DNA from: Ktedonospora formicarum
Lineage (GTDB): Bacteria > Chloroflexota > Ktedonobacteria > Ktedonobacterales > Ktedonobacteraceae
Reading direction: 5' to 3'
Length of the DNA: 64,000 nucleotides
Assembly: GCF_016587355.1 (NCBI RefSeq)
Contig: NZ_BNJF01000009.1
Span: 62,001 to 126,000 of the forward strand
Part shown: in pieces, positions 16,540 to 25,616 of the stretch
How the letters are laid out: every line of letters starts with the position of its first letter
Position numbering within the stretch: the stretch's first letter is position 1
Position numbers and translations under genes: made by a program
Notes under the pieces: generated by a model
What the model saw: only the letters and a program-made list of their open reading frames with translations
Databases searched by the model: none
Told to the model about the DNA's origin: nothing

Positions 16540-17445
16540 TCACCTTGTATGCTGGTGTTTGGTCATATATTCCTCAATTTGAACACGTGACCATATACCG
16601 TTGCCAAACACAACACGATACGTGAGAGCTAGCTCTTCATTAGGTTGTAAATCGAAATATTCATCAAACATGAAAGAACAACTAATACAAGCGTAAGGAA
16701 CATTACGCACAAACCACTTATTGGGATACTGAGGGTTTTCGGGTTGATCAATAAACACAATGGTTGATTGGGCACTATTTCCATCATGCTTGCCACTGAA
16801 TGCCAGCCATGGTGAGCGCTTACCCATAGCATCAGGCCCTTCTAAGCCATCAGCCCCCAGTATATTTCCATTGAGGAAAGAGCGCGGCCCACGCCAGAAC
16901 AGACCGCCGTAACCAGCGTCTGGTCTACCCTCCGTCGTTGGTGAGCCAAAAGAGAGCGACTGCTGCGTGACATTGACCAGGCGGAATGCTAAATCCAAGC
17001 TCCAATAACCTGCATCTGGATTGATGTCGCTAACAACAATCTGTCGCTCTTCATGCAACCAGGTTTCCCCTGTATGGGCAAGCCATTGAAGTTGCTCGAT
17101 ACAACGCACTGTATCGTCACATGTTATCTCTTGCCAATCAGTATGCTGAATGTGCCCGTTATTATTAAGCTGGACATAGCCCTGCCCGCGGACATAGGTC
17201 GGTCCTCCCCAAAAGTTTTCTCCAGAAAGATTAGCTATATTCATCGTCAAACCAATATGCCACAGGTGATCATAGGGGCGAAACAAACTTACTTCGTTGC
17301 CAGCTAACGTTCTCAGTGGATGAAAATATGGTCTGGGGGACTCTACGGACGGATTCTTCGATGCGTAGGTGTATTTGAACAGCGTTTGCCCCTGATAAGA
17401 CATCTCAATAGCATCATGAAGTGTATGCGTGAGCGTTGGTTTCAT
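16540..17445 (-). CDS. PmoA family protein (DUF6807)
   Basis: 301 residues of the DUF6807/PmoA family, soluble and without a signal peptide. Conserved stretches include the YFHPLRTLAGNEVSLFRPYD block with HLWHIGL just after, FWGGPTYVRGQGYV, and the WRGPRSF segment. Family members accompany carbohydrate and glycoside catabolic genes; a precise reaction is not established. It is the last gene of the minus-strand cluster, only two bases after the enolase-superfamily gene, so it is surely co-transcribed. Probably processes the same substrate as its neighbours. Confidence 0.85.
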   Translation of the reverse strand: MKPTLTHTLHDAIEMSYQGQTLFKYTYASKNPSVESPRPYFHPLRTLAGNEVSLFRPYDHLWHIGLTMNIANLSGENFWGGPTYVRGQGYVQLNNNGHIQHTDWQEITCDDTVRCIEQLQWLAHTGETWLHEERQIVVSDINPDAGYWSLDLAFRLVNVTQQSLSFGSPTTEGRPDAGYGGLFWRGPRSFLNGNILGADGLEGPDAMGKRSPWLAFSGKHDGNSAQSTIVFIDQPENPQYPNKWFVRNVPYACISCSFMFDEYFDLQPNEELALTYRVVFGNGIWSRVQIEEYMTKHQHTR

Positions 17446-17447
17446 TC

Positions 17448-18587
17448 CTATATATCCTTTAAGTACAGAGTGAGTGCTTGTGGATCGGGTTGTACCCCGA
17501 TACCGCTTTGTTTGTTGAGATGTACACTTCCATCAAACTCTATCGCCTCTTTATCTGGATAGAGTGCAGACTCATCAAGAAATTGGCTCCCATTGAGGGC
17601 CGCCGGCCCTTGATGCCCAAATGCTGCTGCCAGTTGGCATGCGGCGAGCTTGGTGAGTAAACTGTCAGTCAGACCGCTTACGAGTAAGGGCAAGCCAGCG
17701 GAAGTGGCTACAGCTATCTGTTGCAAGGAAGGCCAGATACCGCCACTACGCGTCACTTTGATGACAAGGAAATCAACCAGACCCTCTGCCGCATAGTGAA
17801 AGAAATCGGCAGGGCTGACAGTTGCCTCGTCGACTGCCAGGGGGACAGGGCACTGATTGCGTAAGCGTCGCATAAGTTGCAACTGGTCAGCGGGGAATGG
17901 TTGCTCCAGCACATTCACTCCTGCATCGGCGAAGCCGCGTGCTACAGTTAGCGCCTCATGGGACTGAAACCCTTGATTCGCATCTGCCCAGACAAAGGCA
18001 TCAGGCCCGGCTGCCTGCCGAATTGCCTTCGCCACGGCGACATCGGTTTCTGGCGTTACAGCTGCTTTAAAGTTAAAATGGTGGAAGCCTTTCTCCCTGG
18101 CGGCAATGATCTCTTTCTGTACCCCATTGACATCATGCGAGGTAAGGGTATAGCTGAGTGTGACGGTATTGCGCTCTTGACTCCCGCCCAGATAACTTCG
18201 CAATGGCAGACCTGTGCTGCGAGCGCATAAGTCATGTATCGCCATATCTATAGCTGCCTTAGCAACAGGCATGCCAGTACTAGGGCCACGACCAATTGCA
18301 CGATGCATGCGTTGATGCAGTCCCCAACGATCTACGATCTCTTGTCCGAGAATCGCCGGACCCAGGTATGTACGGATTGCGGTTGTGGCTGATTCAATGG
18401 TCTCGTAGGCCCATTGTGGCATGGGGCGTCCCTCGCCCCAGCCGACTTCCCCCTCGCTATCCGTCAATTTGACCAGCACAATCGGTGCGTTTCCACCAGC
18501 CACGCCAGCGCTACCAGAAGAGAAGCGGAAGGCCTGTGTCACTGGTAAGGAAATGGGGAAAACGTCGATCTTCTGAATCATGCTCAT
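17448..18587 (-). CDS. Mandelate racemase/muconate lactonizing (enolase superfamily) enzyme
   Basis: 379 residues, cytoplasmic. N-terminal capping domain to about residue 130, then the barrel. Visible catalytic positions are Lys174 (HFNFKAAV; the usual first Lys of KxK is Asn), metal ligands Asp202 (WADANQG), Glu228 (LEQPFP) and Asp253 (AVDEATV), and Lys277 (VIKVTRSGG). Two catalytic lysines on opposite sides of the active site point to the muconate-lactonizing/epimerase subgroup rather than mandelate racemase itself. It starts six bases after the Gfo/Idh gene. Substrate unknown; dehydration or epimerisation of a sugar-derived acid is a fair guess from context. Confidence 0.9.
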   Translation of the reverse strand: MSMIQKIDVFPISLPVTQAFRFSSGSAGVAGGNAPIVLVKLTDSEGEVGWGEGRPMPQWAYETIESATTAIRTYLGPAILGQEIVDRWGLHQRMHRAIGRGPSTGMPVAKAAIDMAIHDLCARSTGLPLRSYLGGSQERNTVTLSYTLTSHDVNGVQKEIIAAREKGFHHFNFKAAVTPETDVAVAKAIRQAAGPDAFVWADANQGFQSHEALTVARGFADAGVNVLEQPFPADQLQLMRRLRNQCPVPLAVDEATVSPADFFHYAAEGLVDFLVIKVTRSGGIWPSLQQIAVATSAGLPLLVSGLTDSLLTKLAACQLAAAFGHQGPAALNGSQFLDESALYPDKEAIEFDGSVHLNKQSGIGVQPDPQALTLYLKDI

Positions 18588-18593
18588 CGCGTG

Positions 18594-19679
18594 TTACGAT
18601 CCTTGCTGTCTGATGCCGCTGACATGATCATAAAATGGATCACCTGCGACGATGGAGCCTTGCTGCACTATTTGCCTGGTTGCGGCGGATTTGTAGATCG
18701 CGGTCAGAAATTCCAGCGTTGGTCGTATATCTGGCGTGCTGGATAATGGCCGCTTCTTTTGATCCAGGCTGTCTAAGAGTTGGCTCAACTGGGTTTTGTG
18801 TGATGAGGGAGTATTTAGCGCTAATTCGTCCCACCGTGCCAATACCGCCTCACTCTCCTGCCCTTTGGGCTGGGTGAAACGCCAGTTTTCATTGGTATAA
18901 CCGTACAGCCCGGTCAACTCTACTGAGGCTTTCTGGAAGTCGAAGCGCAGATAGGTCTCCTCACGCGGTGACAAGACGCTATTGACAATACTGCCCAGCG
19001 CGCGATTTTTAAAGCGTACCATAGCGAGCGAGACATCTTCTACTTCGATGGCACGGTCAAGGGTATCGGTGAAGGCGCTGACCTCATCCCACTCGCCAAG
19101 CAGCCACAAGAACAGATCCATAGCATGAATACCGTGTCCCATTGTGGGCCCACCACCCTCCGTTGACCATTTGCCGCGCCACGGCACTTCGTAATATGCC
19201 GCGTTGCGGAACCACGTGGTCTGACAGATCCCGACTAATGGATGGCCTAATACATCCTCCTGTATCAGTTGCTTGAAATGTTGACCTTTTGATCCAAAGC
19301 GCCATTGAAAGACACTGCTACAATATTTTCCTGTTTGCTGCTCTACAGATGCGATACGATCAAGTTCAGCCAACGAGGTACAGAGCGGTTTCTCACAGAA
19401 TACTGAAGCTCCTGCTTGCAGGGATTGGATTATGAGAGGGTAATGTATATTAGGAGGTGTCGCGATATGGACGAGGTCGGGCTGTACCTTTTCCAGCATT
19501 TCTGATGCATCAAGATAAAAACTCGGTATACCATTCTCTTTACTGAACGCTTCTACTCTATCATGAACAACATCCACCGCCGCAACAACCTCAATTCTAT
19601 CTTTCAACTCATTAAGAGCACGCATATGACTTCTTGCAATATTCCCCGTACCAATAATTGCAGCACGATAACGTGACAT
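18594..19679 (-). CDS. Gfo/Idh/MocA-family oxidoreductase
   Basis: 361 residues. The N-terminal Rossmann fold starts at once with AAIIGTGNIARSHMRAL, and the conserved FCEKPLCTS block carries the catalytic-site lysine of the family. The C-terminal alpha/beta domain includes GGGPTMGHGIHAMDLFLWLL, which supplies the usual His/Asp pair. It should oxidise or reduce a sugar or cyclitol with NAD(P). It is separated from the binding-protein gene upstream by a 128-base gap containing a 13-bp stem hairpin, which may lower its expression relative to the transporter. Confidence 0.92.
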   Translation of the reverse strand: MSRYRAAIIGTGNIARSHMRALNELKDRIEVVAAVDVVHDRVEAFSKENGIPSFYLDASEMLEKVQPDLVHIATPPNIHYPLIIQSLQAGASVFCEKPLCTSLAELDRIASVEQQTGKYCSSVFQWRFGSKGQHFKQLIQEDVLGHPLVGICQTTWFRNAAYYEVPWRGKWSTEGGGPTMGHGIHAMDLFLWLLGEWDEVSAFTDTLDRAIEVEDVSLAMVRFKNRALGSIVNSVLSPREETYLRFDFQKASVELTGLYGYTNENWRFTQPKGQESEAVLARWDELALNTPSSHKTQLSQLLDSLDQKKRPLSSTPDIRPTLEFLTAIYKSAATRQIVQQGSIVAGDPFYDHVSGIRQQGS

Positions 19680-19725
19680 GAAAATACTCCCGTGTTTCTA
19701 GGGTACATTGTAGAAATGCTGCCTA

Positions 19726-19767
19726 GAAGAGTGATCTACATTCCAGATGGAACATAGATCACTCTTC
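19726..19767 (-). promoter_or_regulatory. Intercistronic hairpin after the binding-protein gene
   Basis: Perfect 13-base arms GAAGAGTGATCTA (19726-19738) and TAGATCACTCTTC (19755-19767) with a 16-base loop. It lies between the binding-protein and Gfo/Idh genes. No T-run follows in the direction of transcription, so partial termination or mRNA stabilisation is likelier than full termination; such hairpins often keep binding-protein mRNA abundant. Confidence 0.55.
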
Positions 19768-19807
19768 CTACTGCTTGCTCACAGAGCAAGCATCCCTGGC
19801 TAGCGCC

Positions 19808-21394
19808 TTATGGTAAGAATCCCCCGGCTTTGAGATCTTGATTGGCCTTTGTCTCCCAGTCCGAGACGCTCAAACCATCAAGCCCTGTGATAAAGGTTTG
19901 CCAACTCCCATCATTGAGAGCTTTCTGCCCGGTGATAAACTGGACCAGATTCTCGTCGACGTAACGGTTGATGTCTGCCTGGTTGGGAGCTGGCTGGATG
20001 ACAAAACCGCCAGTTTGATCTCGCCAGGGAAACGTACCGATTGTCTGATATATCTCGATGGGGTCGATGGTTCTCCCATTCTTTGTCTTGAAGCTGTTAT
20101 AGCGTGCCTTGAGTTCAGCTGTCGTATTTTTATAAACGAGAGCGCGGATCTGATTAAGAGGAGCAGCTTCATGGGAATAGAAAGGCACAGGTACCCCTTC
20201 TCCCGTAACATTGCCCTGTGCGTCGAATTTGTAGTGGACACCTTCCTGACCAAAGGCGGTTAGATAGTACCCCTCACCAGTGTTCGTCCACTCTAAAAAC
20301 TTGGCAATTGCGGGACCTTTGCCCGCATCCAGCGCTTTCTTTGAGACCGCAATGCGCAAACCAACATTGGTAAATGTGCCCATGTAAGATTGACCATTAG
20401 GTCCTTGCGGCGGTGCCAGCGGCTGCCACACGCCATTGGGGTAGTTGGTGTCAAACGCCTGGTAATTTGCCTGACAGATAGCGGCGCAGAAATCTTCTGA
20501 GATGATGCCATATTTGCCCTGTTGTTTCCAGCCCGCACGGAAGTCGTTGGTGTTTAACGTCGGCCAGGCAGGATCTATGAGTTTGTTATCTGACAGCTTT
20601 CTCAGAAATTCGACGGCTTGTAGATATCCTGGATCACGCAGGCTCAGGCTGGCTTTGCCGGGAGTATTGAAGTTCCAGACATCAGGAAGCCCGTAGGCTC
20701 CAAAGAACATTCGCCAGCCGCTGCCTAATTCTGGGGCGCTGGTATTGATAGTTGCCGCAAAGCCATAGGTATCATTCTTCCCATTGCCATCGGGATCTCT
20801 CTGGGTAAAAGCCTTGGCAACATTGAAGAAATCATCCAGCGTTTTGGGCTCCTTTAATCCCAGTTTGTCCAGCCAGTCCTTGCGAATAAAGAGCGTCTGC
20901 CGTTTATTTAGTCCGGCCTTCTCCTGAAGCACATATGGCTTTCCGTTCATGGTTGCGATTTTCTGCATCTGCGGATCGCTGTAGCGATCTTTGGTGCGCC
21001 CAGGCATCAAAGGAAACAACGAATCTACAGGAGCAATCAATCCTTGTCTGACCCATTGCAGGAAGATATTGTTGTTAGCTGGGACCTGGAAGAAGTCGGG
21101 CAGGCCGTTGGCGGCGGCGGCGGCATTCATTTTGTTATCGCCGTCATCGCCATAGGGAAGAAATGTGACTTTCAGATTGATATTCAGCTTCTCACGCACC
21201 GTCTTCGTGAGAAACCAATCAGGTGGCGGATTCCCCACCTCGCCGGCTGATGGGACGGTCCAGAGCGTCAGATCAACCGGTCCATTGGATGTGCTATTCC
21301 CCCAGCTACAGGCAGCTACTAGCGGACTGAGCAAGAGTGTTAGCAACAGACATGACCACACAATCGATGTGCGTGCAGTGGATACACCCTTCAT
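19808..21394 (-). CDS. ABC transporter extracellular binding lipoprotein
   Basis: 528 residues. A signal peptide with a lipobox ends at Cys29 (LLSPLVAACSWGN), so the mature protein is lipid-anchored outside the membrane. The long family-1 solute-binding fold follows: DLTLWTVPSAGEVGNPPPDW near the start, the KRQTLFIRKDWLDKLGLKEP block, and PDGNGKNDTYGFA, a typical calcium-like loop of this LipO-type group. It is long for a sugar-binding protein, matching the LplABC-type transporters whose permeases are encoded just upstream. It delivers the substrate to those permeases. The ligand cannot be named from sequence. Confidence 0.93.
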   Translation of the reverse strand: MKGVSTARTSIVWSCLLLTLLLSPLVAACSWGNSTSNGPVDLTLWTVPSAGEVGNPPPDWFLTKTVREKLNINLKVTFLPYGDDGDNKMNAAAAANGLPDFFQVPANNNIFLQWVRQGLIAPVDSLFPLMPGRTKDRYSDPQMQKIATMNGKPYVLQEKAGLNKRQTLFIRKDWLDKLGLKEPKTLDDFFNVAKAFTQRDPDGNGKNDTYGFAATINTSAPELGSGWRMFFGAYGLPDVWNFNTPGKASLSLRDPGYLQAVEFLRKLSDNKLIDPAWPTLNTNDFRAGWKQQGKYGIISEDFCAAICQANYQAFDTNYPNGVWQPLAPPQGPNGQSYMGTFTNVGLRIAVSKKALDAGKGPAIAKFLEWTNTGEGYYLTAFGQEGVHYKFDAQGNVTGEGVPVPFYSHEAAPLNQIRALVYKNTTAELKARYNSFKTKNGRTIDPIEIYQTIGTFPWRDQTGGFVIQPAPNQADINRYVDENLVQFITGQKALNDGSWQTFITGLDGLSVSDWETKANQDLKAGGFLP

Positions 21395-21626
21395 GAGTAT
21401 CTCTCCTTACATGTCAATGACGCAGCGATTCAGAACACAAATAGTGATGATGCTAATTACTGTCTTCGGAGCTTGACGCATAGACAGACGTCTCACATTG
21501 TCACTCACCTCCTTTGCAAAGTTTTCTATCATCAGAACACAAAACAAAGCACATCCTCTATCCCGCTCGCGAGCCCAATATGCAAATGAGCGCGAAAAGG
21601 CTGATGAAAAGTCGTACACAATGTAG

Positions 21627-22547
21627 CTACTCTTTGACTGAACCTACCAGGACACCTTTCGTGAAGTGGCGCTGTATCCAGGGATAAATGGCGAGCATGG
21701 GTAACATAGTCAGGATTACTGCAGCCATTTTGAGCGCGTCCTGTGGAGCGGTAAAGAGTGAGTTGGTTTCAACATAATCATTAATATTCGTTGCTAGCAA
21801 GATGTTACGCAGCAGAACTGGCAACGGCATCAAGTCATTGTTGCTCAGATACAGAATCGGATTAAAGAAATCATTCCATTGCACGACCGCGTAAAACAGT
21901 CCGATTGTGAGCAGGATAGGCTTGGACAGTGGCAAAATGATGCGCCAGAGTACCTGCCATTCGTTGGCCCCATCGACAATGGCCGACTCCCGCAAACTCG
22001 AGGGAATATTCTGGAAGAACGCTTTCATGACCAGCATGTTATACACACTGACGGCGTTTGGCAGAATAATAGCGAGGTAGTTGTCGAGCAGATTGAGATT
22101 TTTCACCACCATGTATGTCGGGATCAATCCGGGGTTGAAGAGGAATGTAAATAGAGCCAGAGTCAGCAGCAGGTTGCGCCCAGGCATCTCTTTGAAGATA
22201 AGCCCATAGGCCATGAACGTTGTGAGCAGCATACTGACGACAACCCCAGAGACGGTTAGGAACACACTATTAAACAGCGCTTGGAGAAAGGCATTCTGGC
22301 TCATCAACTGGGTATAGGCTGCAAATGACCAACTCAGTGGTGAAAGGAACAGGTTATATCCCGATTCCTTTGTCAACTCCAGCGGAGTGACCGAGACGAC
22401 AACAGCATACCAGAGTGGTATAAAGGTGACGAGGATAACGAAGATCAGAAATGCTGTGATCCCCCAATCGAACGTGCTGATCTTGCTCTTTCCCGATTTG
22501 CCTGCGCTCGTCTTTAAGACATGCTTTGTCTCAACAGTATTCTCCAT
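21627..22547 (-). CDS. ABC transporter permease, LplC/MalG type
   Basis: 306 residues from the ATG at 22547 (MENTVETKHVLKTS), which follows GGAAGGGG; a longer reading from 22601 would overlap the upstream permease gene. Six membrane segments are visible, beginning FDWGITAFLIFVILVTFIPL. The EAA loop that contacts the ATPase reads LRESAIVDGANEWQVLWRII followed by LPLSKPILLTIGL. It forms the channel together with the permease encoded upstream. No ATPase gene is present here, so a shared MsmK-like ATPase elsewhere is presumed. Confidence 0.93.
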   Translation of the reverse strand: MENTVETKHVLKTSAGKSGKSKISTFDWGITAFLIFVILVTFIPLWYAVVVSVTPLELTKESGYNLFLSPLSWSFAAYTQLMSQNAFLQALFNSVFLTVSGVVVSMLLTTFMAYGLIFKEMPGRNLLLTLALFTFLFNPGLIPTYMVVKNLNLLDNYLAIILPNAVSVYNMLVMKAFFQNIPSSLRESAIVDGANEWQVLWRIILPLSKPILLTIGLFYAVVQWNDFFNPILYLSNNDLMPLPVLLRNILLATNINDYVETNSLFTAPQDALKMAAVILTMLPMLAIYPWIQRHFTKGVLVGSVKE

Positions 22548-22566
22548 ATACTCGTACCCCTTCCGG

Positions 22567-23532
22567 TTAGTATAGACCAGTTCCAGCAAAGCGTTTCGCA
22601 ATGCGATTGGCTGTGAAGATCAAACATAAACCGATCAGGCCCTTAAACAGTCCTACCGAGGTTGCCAGGCTAAACTGGGCATTTAAGATACCTGTACGAT
22701 ATACCCAGGTATCAATGATGTCGCCAACACTGTAAACAGGCAATGAGTAAAGAGCAAAAATTTGCGTGAAACCAGCATCGAGAATCGAACCCAGACGCAA
22801 TAACGTTACCAAAACAATCACGTCTTTGATATTCGGCAGGGAAATATACAGGATGCGTTGTATGCGTGAGGCACCATCAATGGCTGCGGCTTCATGCTGG
22901 GTGGGGTCAACGGCGAGTAGCGCGGCTAGATAGAGGATAGCTCCCCACCCTGTCTCTTTCCAGATATCGGAAGAGACGACAATAATGCGAAACCAGTTTG
23001 GGTCGGTCAGAAAGCCAACGGGTTCTTTTCCTGCATTACTGATGGCTGAGTTAATCAGGCCAGTGCTCGGTGACAACAAGCCTAACAAGATACCGAAGAT
23101 AACGATCCAGGAGAGAAAGTGCGGAAGATATGACATCGTTTGGGCTATTCGTGCCAACTTCGGGAAATAGCGGACTTCACTTAATGCGAGCGCTAGAATA
23201 ATCGCTGGTGGAATGCCGAAAATCAATTTTGCTACGCTGATAATAAGCGTATTCACAATGAGTTGAGAAAAATAGTAGGACTTAAAGAATGTCGCGAAAT
23301 TCTGGAAGCCAATCCATGGGCTGCCTTCGACACCCAAAAGCGGCTGGAAATCCTTGAAGGCGATCTGGGCCTCATAGAGTGGCCCATAACGGAAGATTGC
23401 GAAATAGAGAAGGCCGGGCAGCAGCATCAGGTAGACTATCCGATAACGCCACATTCGCCTTAGTAAGAGCCTGATACGGCCCGCCAATCGTATCGTTGGC
23501 ATCCTGGATGCAACCAATGTCTTTGTATTCAT
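22567..23532 (-). CDS. ABC transporter permease, LplB/MalF type
   Basis: 321 residues, first of the transporter genes. Hydrophobic segments start at YRIVYLMLLPGLLYFAIF; the EAA loop reads EAAAIDGASRIQRILYISLP. The arrangement permease-permease-binding protein without an ATPase is usual for LplABC-type carbohydrate uptake systems. The promoter region upstream (23533-23865) contains a LacI-type operator. It ends 19 bases before the second permease start, so the two are coupled. Confidence 0.93.
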   Translation of the reverse strand: MNTKTLVASRMPTIRLAGRIRLLLRRMWRYRIVYLMLLPGLLYFAIFRYGPLYEAQIAFKDFQPLLGVEGSPWIGFQNFATFFKSYYFSQLIVNTLIISVAKLIFGIPPAIILALALSEVRYFPKLARIAQTMSYLPHFLSWIVIFGILLGLLSPSTGLINSAISNAGKEPVGFLTDPNWFRIIVVSSDIWKETGWGAILYLAALLAVDPTQHEAAAIDGASRIQRILYISLPNIKDVIVLVTLLRLGSILDAGFTQIFALYSLPVYSVGDIIDTWVYRTGILNAQFSLATSVGLFKGLIGLCLIFTANRIAKRFAGTGLY

Positions 23533-23717
23533 ACTCCTCCTTGAGCAATACGCTAGACTGCGAACGTTTCCTGACGATCTTTTGTCTATGAAACCAATAT
23601 ACTCACTTTCTCTCTTATGCTACCTATCTTCAATTGTCAGGTTGTTTTGTGTAGGTTCACTCTAACAATCTTGTGCACGCGTTCTCACTAGTCGTTATAA
23701 ACGCGTTACCAGTGAGA

Positions 23718-23729
23718 GAAAACGTTTAC
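23718..23729. promoter_or_regulatory. LacI-family operator upstream of the transporter genes
   Basis: GAAAACGTTTAC, centred on the CG step typical of LacI/PurR-family operators, 186 bases before the first permease start codon. It shares the AAAACGTTT core with the two operators in front of the lacI gene at 24976-25016. The rest of the 330-base gap holds no gene; a second weaker site (CGCGTTAAAA) lies near 23812. Confidence 0.6.
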
Positions 23730-23865
23730 TTGAAGGGCCGTATTCAGCCCTTGTTTGTCAAATTTTGATGGGTGGCCTCTTATCTTCTCCCCCGAAAAAA
23801 GCAATCTGGAGCGCGTTAAAACTCCACAACGTTTCAGGATGACCACGTAGAATGATATCCCAGTG

Positions 23866-24954
23866 TCAATGGGCTATCAGCCCCCTACTCTTTGGCTCTG
23901 GATTTGTCCCACAGGACTCACGTGTATGCAGTTGATAGCTGAGCATAATCTTCTGCGTTGGTAGAGAATCAGTGGCATGTAATTGATCGATCAGGATGCG
24001 GGTGGCAATTTGCCCTGCTTCTTTCAGCGGATGAGCAAAAGTTGTCAGAGCAGGAAACATATGAGCCGCGTATGGAGGATCTCCCACCGTAACCAGAGCT
24101 ACTTCATGGGGTACCTGTACTCCGTGATAGTAAAACGCTCTCAATGCTCCCAGTGTCATCTCATCGTTTGCAACAAAGAGTGCTGTTGGTCGTTTCCGCC
24201 CTATGTCCCAATGTTCAAGCAACCAGCAGGCAGCCTCGTATCCTCCTTGATACGTATAATTCCCATCACGAATCCATTCTGGTACAACCTCTAGATTATG
24301 CTCTTTGAGTGCCTCCAGCCATCCTTGTTGGCGCTCGATTGCGCTCTGCCAGGGGGGGACATGATGGAGCGGACCACTAATAGTAGCGATAGAGGTATGA
24401 CCCAGATGGATCAAATGCTTGGTTGCAAGATAACCCGCTTCCCTATGATTAAATCGTATCTGATTGAAATCATACTCTTGCTCAAGAGGACGATTGATCA
24501 CCACAAAAGGGATCCCCTCCTCTTTCAAGTCCAATAAATGGTCTGATTGACTCTGCAAGCGTGCATACATGAAAGATACGAAAATAAAACCATCCACCTG
24601 CTGATCTTTTAATGCATTAATCGCCTGGATTTCACTTTCTGCATCGGGAGTGCTTGCCAGAATAATATTATAACCGTGGGGGCGCAAGATATCCTGGATA
24701 CATTCAATAATTGGCGAGAAGAGGTTAGATACGAGAGATGTAAATACAACGCCTACTGTGGCAGTTTTCCGCTTGACCATACTCCGGGCGATAGCATTTG
24801 GACGGTACCGCAATTCCCGCACGGCATTAAGGACACGCTCTCGTTTAGCCTCTCTAACATATTGCATGTTTCCATTCAAGACCTGTGAAACGGTACTTAC
24901 CGATACCTCGGCTAGTTGGGCAACATCTCGAATAGTGACGGCTTTCCGACGCAT
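23866..24954 (-). CDS. LacI-family transcriptional regulator
   Basis: 362 residues. The N-terminal helix-turn-helix and hinge (VTIRDVAQLAEVSVSTVSQV, then LRYRPNAIARSMVKRKTATV) bind the operator; the rest is the periplasmic-binding-protein-like effector domain, ending with GDPPYAAHMFPALTTFAHPL. It should repress the transporter and catabolic genes and itself until the sugar-derived inducer binds. It is transcribed in the same direction as the cluster but from its own promoter, where a perfect 41-bp palindrome carries two operator cores. Confidence 0.94.
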   Translation of the reverse strand: MRRKAVTIRDVAQLAEVSVSTVSQVLNGNMQYVREAKRERVLNAVRELRYRPNAIARSMVKRKTATVGVVFTSLVSNLFSPIIECIQDILRPHGYNIILASTPDAESEIQAINALKDQQVDGFIFVSFMYARLQSQSDHLLDLKEEGIPFVVINRPLEQEYDFNQIRFNHREAGYLATKHLIHLGHTSIATISGPLHHVPPWQSAIERQQGWLEALKEHNLEVVPEWIRDGNYTYQGGYEAACWLLEHWDIGRKRPTALFVANDEMTLGALRAFYYHGVQVPHEVALVTVGDPPYAAHMFPALTTFAHPLKEAGQIATRILIDQLHATDSLPTQKIMLSYQLHTRESCGTNPEPKSRGLIAH

Positions 24955-24975
24955 CAGCGCTTTCCTATCACTTTT

Positions 24976-25016
24976 ATACTTCTAAAAACGTTTTTCAAAA
25001 ACGTTTTTAGAAGTAT
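24976..25016. promoter_or_regulatory. Double LacI-type operator, 41-bp palindrome
   Basis: Two perfect 20-base arms around one central base (24996). Each arm ends in AAAAACGTTTTT, itself a palindrome and a LacI-family operator core, so two operators 16 bases apart centre to centre sit inside one larger palindrome. It lies 22 bases before the lacI start codon, placed to block its promoter. Autoregulation by the adjacent LacI protein is the simplest reading. Confidence 0.8.
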
Positions 25017-25056
25017 AACCAATGAAATAAGCGATTGTCAATGGAATCCCTTCCTG

Positions 25057-25082
25057 GGGGGCTGTGTTGCAAAAGAAAGCTG
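25057..25082. repeat. Solitary IS6-like terminal repeat
   Basis: GGCTGTGTTGCAAAAGAAAG resembles the terminal repeats of IS6-family elements (GGxxxTGTTGCAAA pattern) and those of the 166-bp element at 43391-43556. No second end or transposase is near. It marks the point at which the HEAT-repeat gene loses homology, so an old IS-linked deletion is plausible. Confidence 0.4.
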
Positions 25083-25089
25083 ATCTGTC

Positions 25090-25455
25090 AGAGTGGTGAG
25101 AAAAGAAGAAAAAGAGGACCAATAAAGCCACGCACAAAGGCTTCGTTGCAGCCCTCTCCCCCAGTTTTCCTAGGGCATAAGCCGCCTTCATGCGTATGTC
25201 TGGATGGCTATCCTGTAATGCGGTACACAATGGTTCAACGGCTGCTCGTTCCCCCGACTCTCCTAACAAATCCACAATGTATTCTCTCTCGTTTGCACTT
25301 GCACCCTGACTATGCAATAGCTCTACCAATGGTTTGGTGGTTGCACCTGAGAGTTCTCCTCGCTCAATTTTGGCCAGAACGGAGAGCGAAGTTTCATAAC
25401 GTGAACTGATCCAGATCAACCAACAGATGACCCTGTGCCGCTCTGTCTCCAACAA
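25090..25455 (-). pseudogene. HEAT-repeat protein fragment
   Basis: Residues from 25455 downward include HEAT/PBS-lyase-type repeats: EYIVDLLGESGERAAVEPLC, TALQDSHPDIRMKAAYALGK and LGERAATKPLCVAL, each about 30 residues long. Such solenoids bind proteins. The repeat run stops near 25110 and the open frame continues to 24982 through an IS6-like end and the LacI operators, giving an artificial tail (LLVLFFFFSHHSDRSAFF). The start also lacks a clear ribosome site. Best read as a truncated relic. Confidence 0.55.
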
Positions 25456-25616
25456 TTTTTCCAGATCGCGGCCTCCACCAGATTGATGGGGCTATAGTTA
25501 GTTTTTATTTCTTGAGACAGATGTAGGCAAATAGAGACATATATCCCTCCTTGCCAAAGCTGCGGTTTTCTGGTATATTTGTTCTACTTACGATACAGAG
25601 GGAGGAAGCGCAACCG

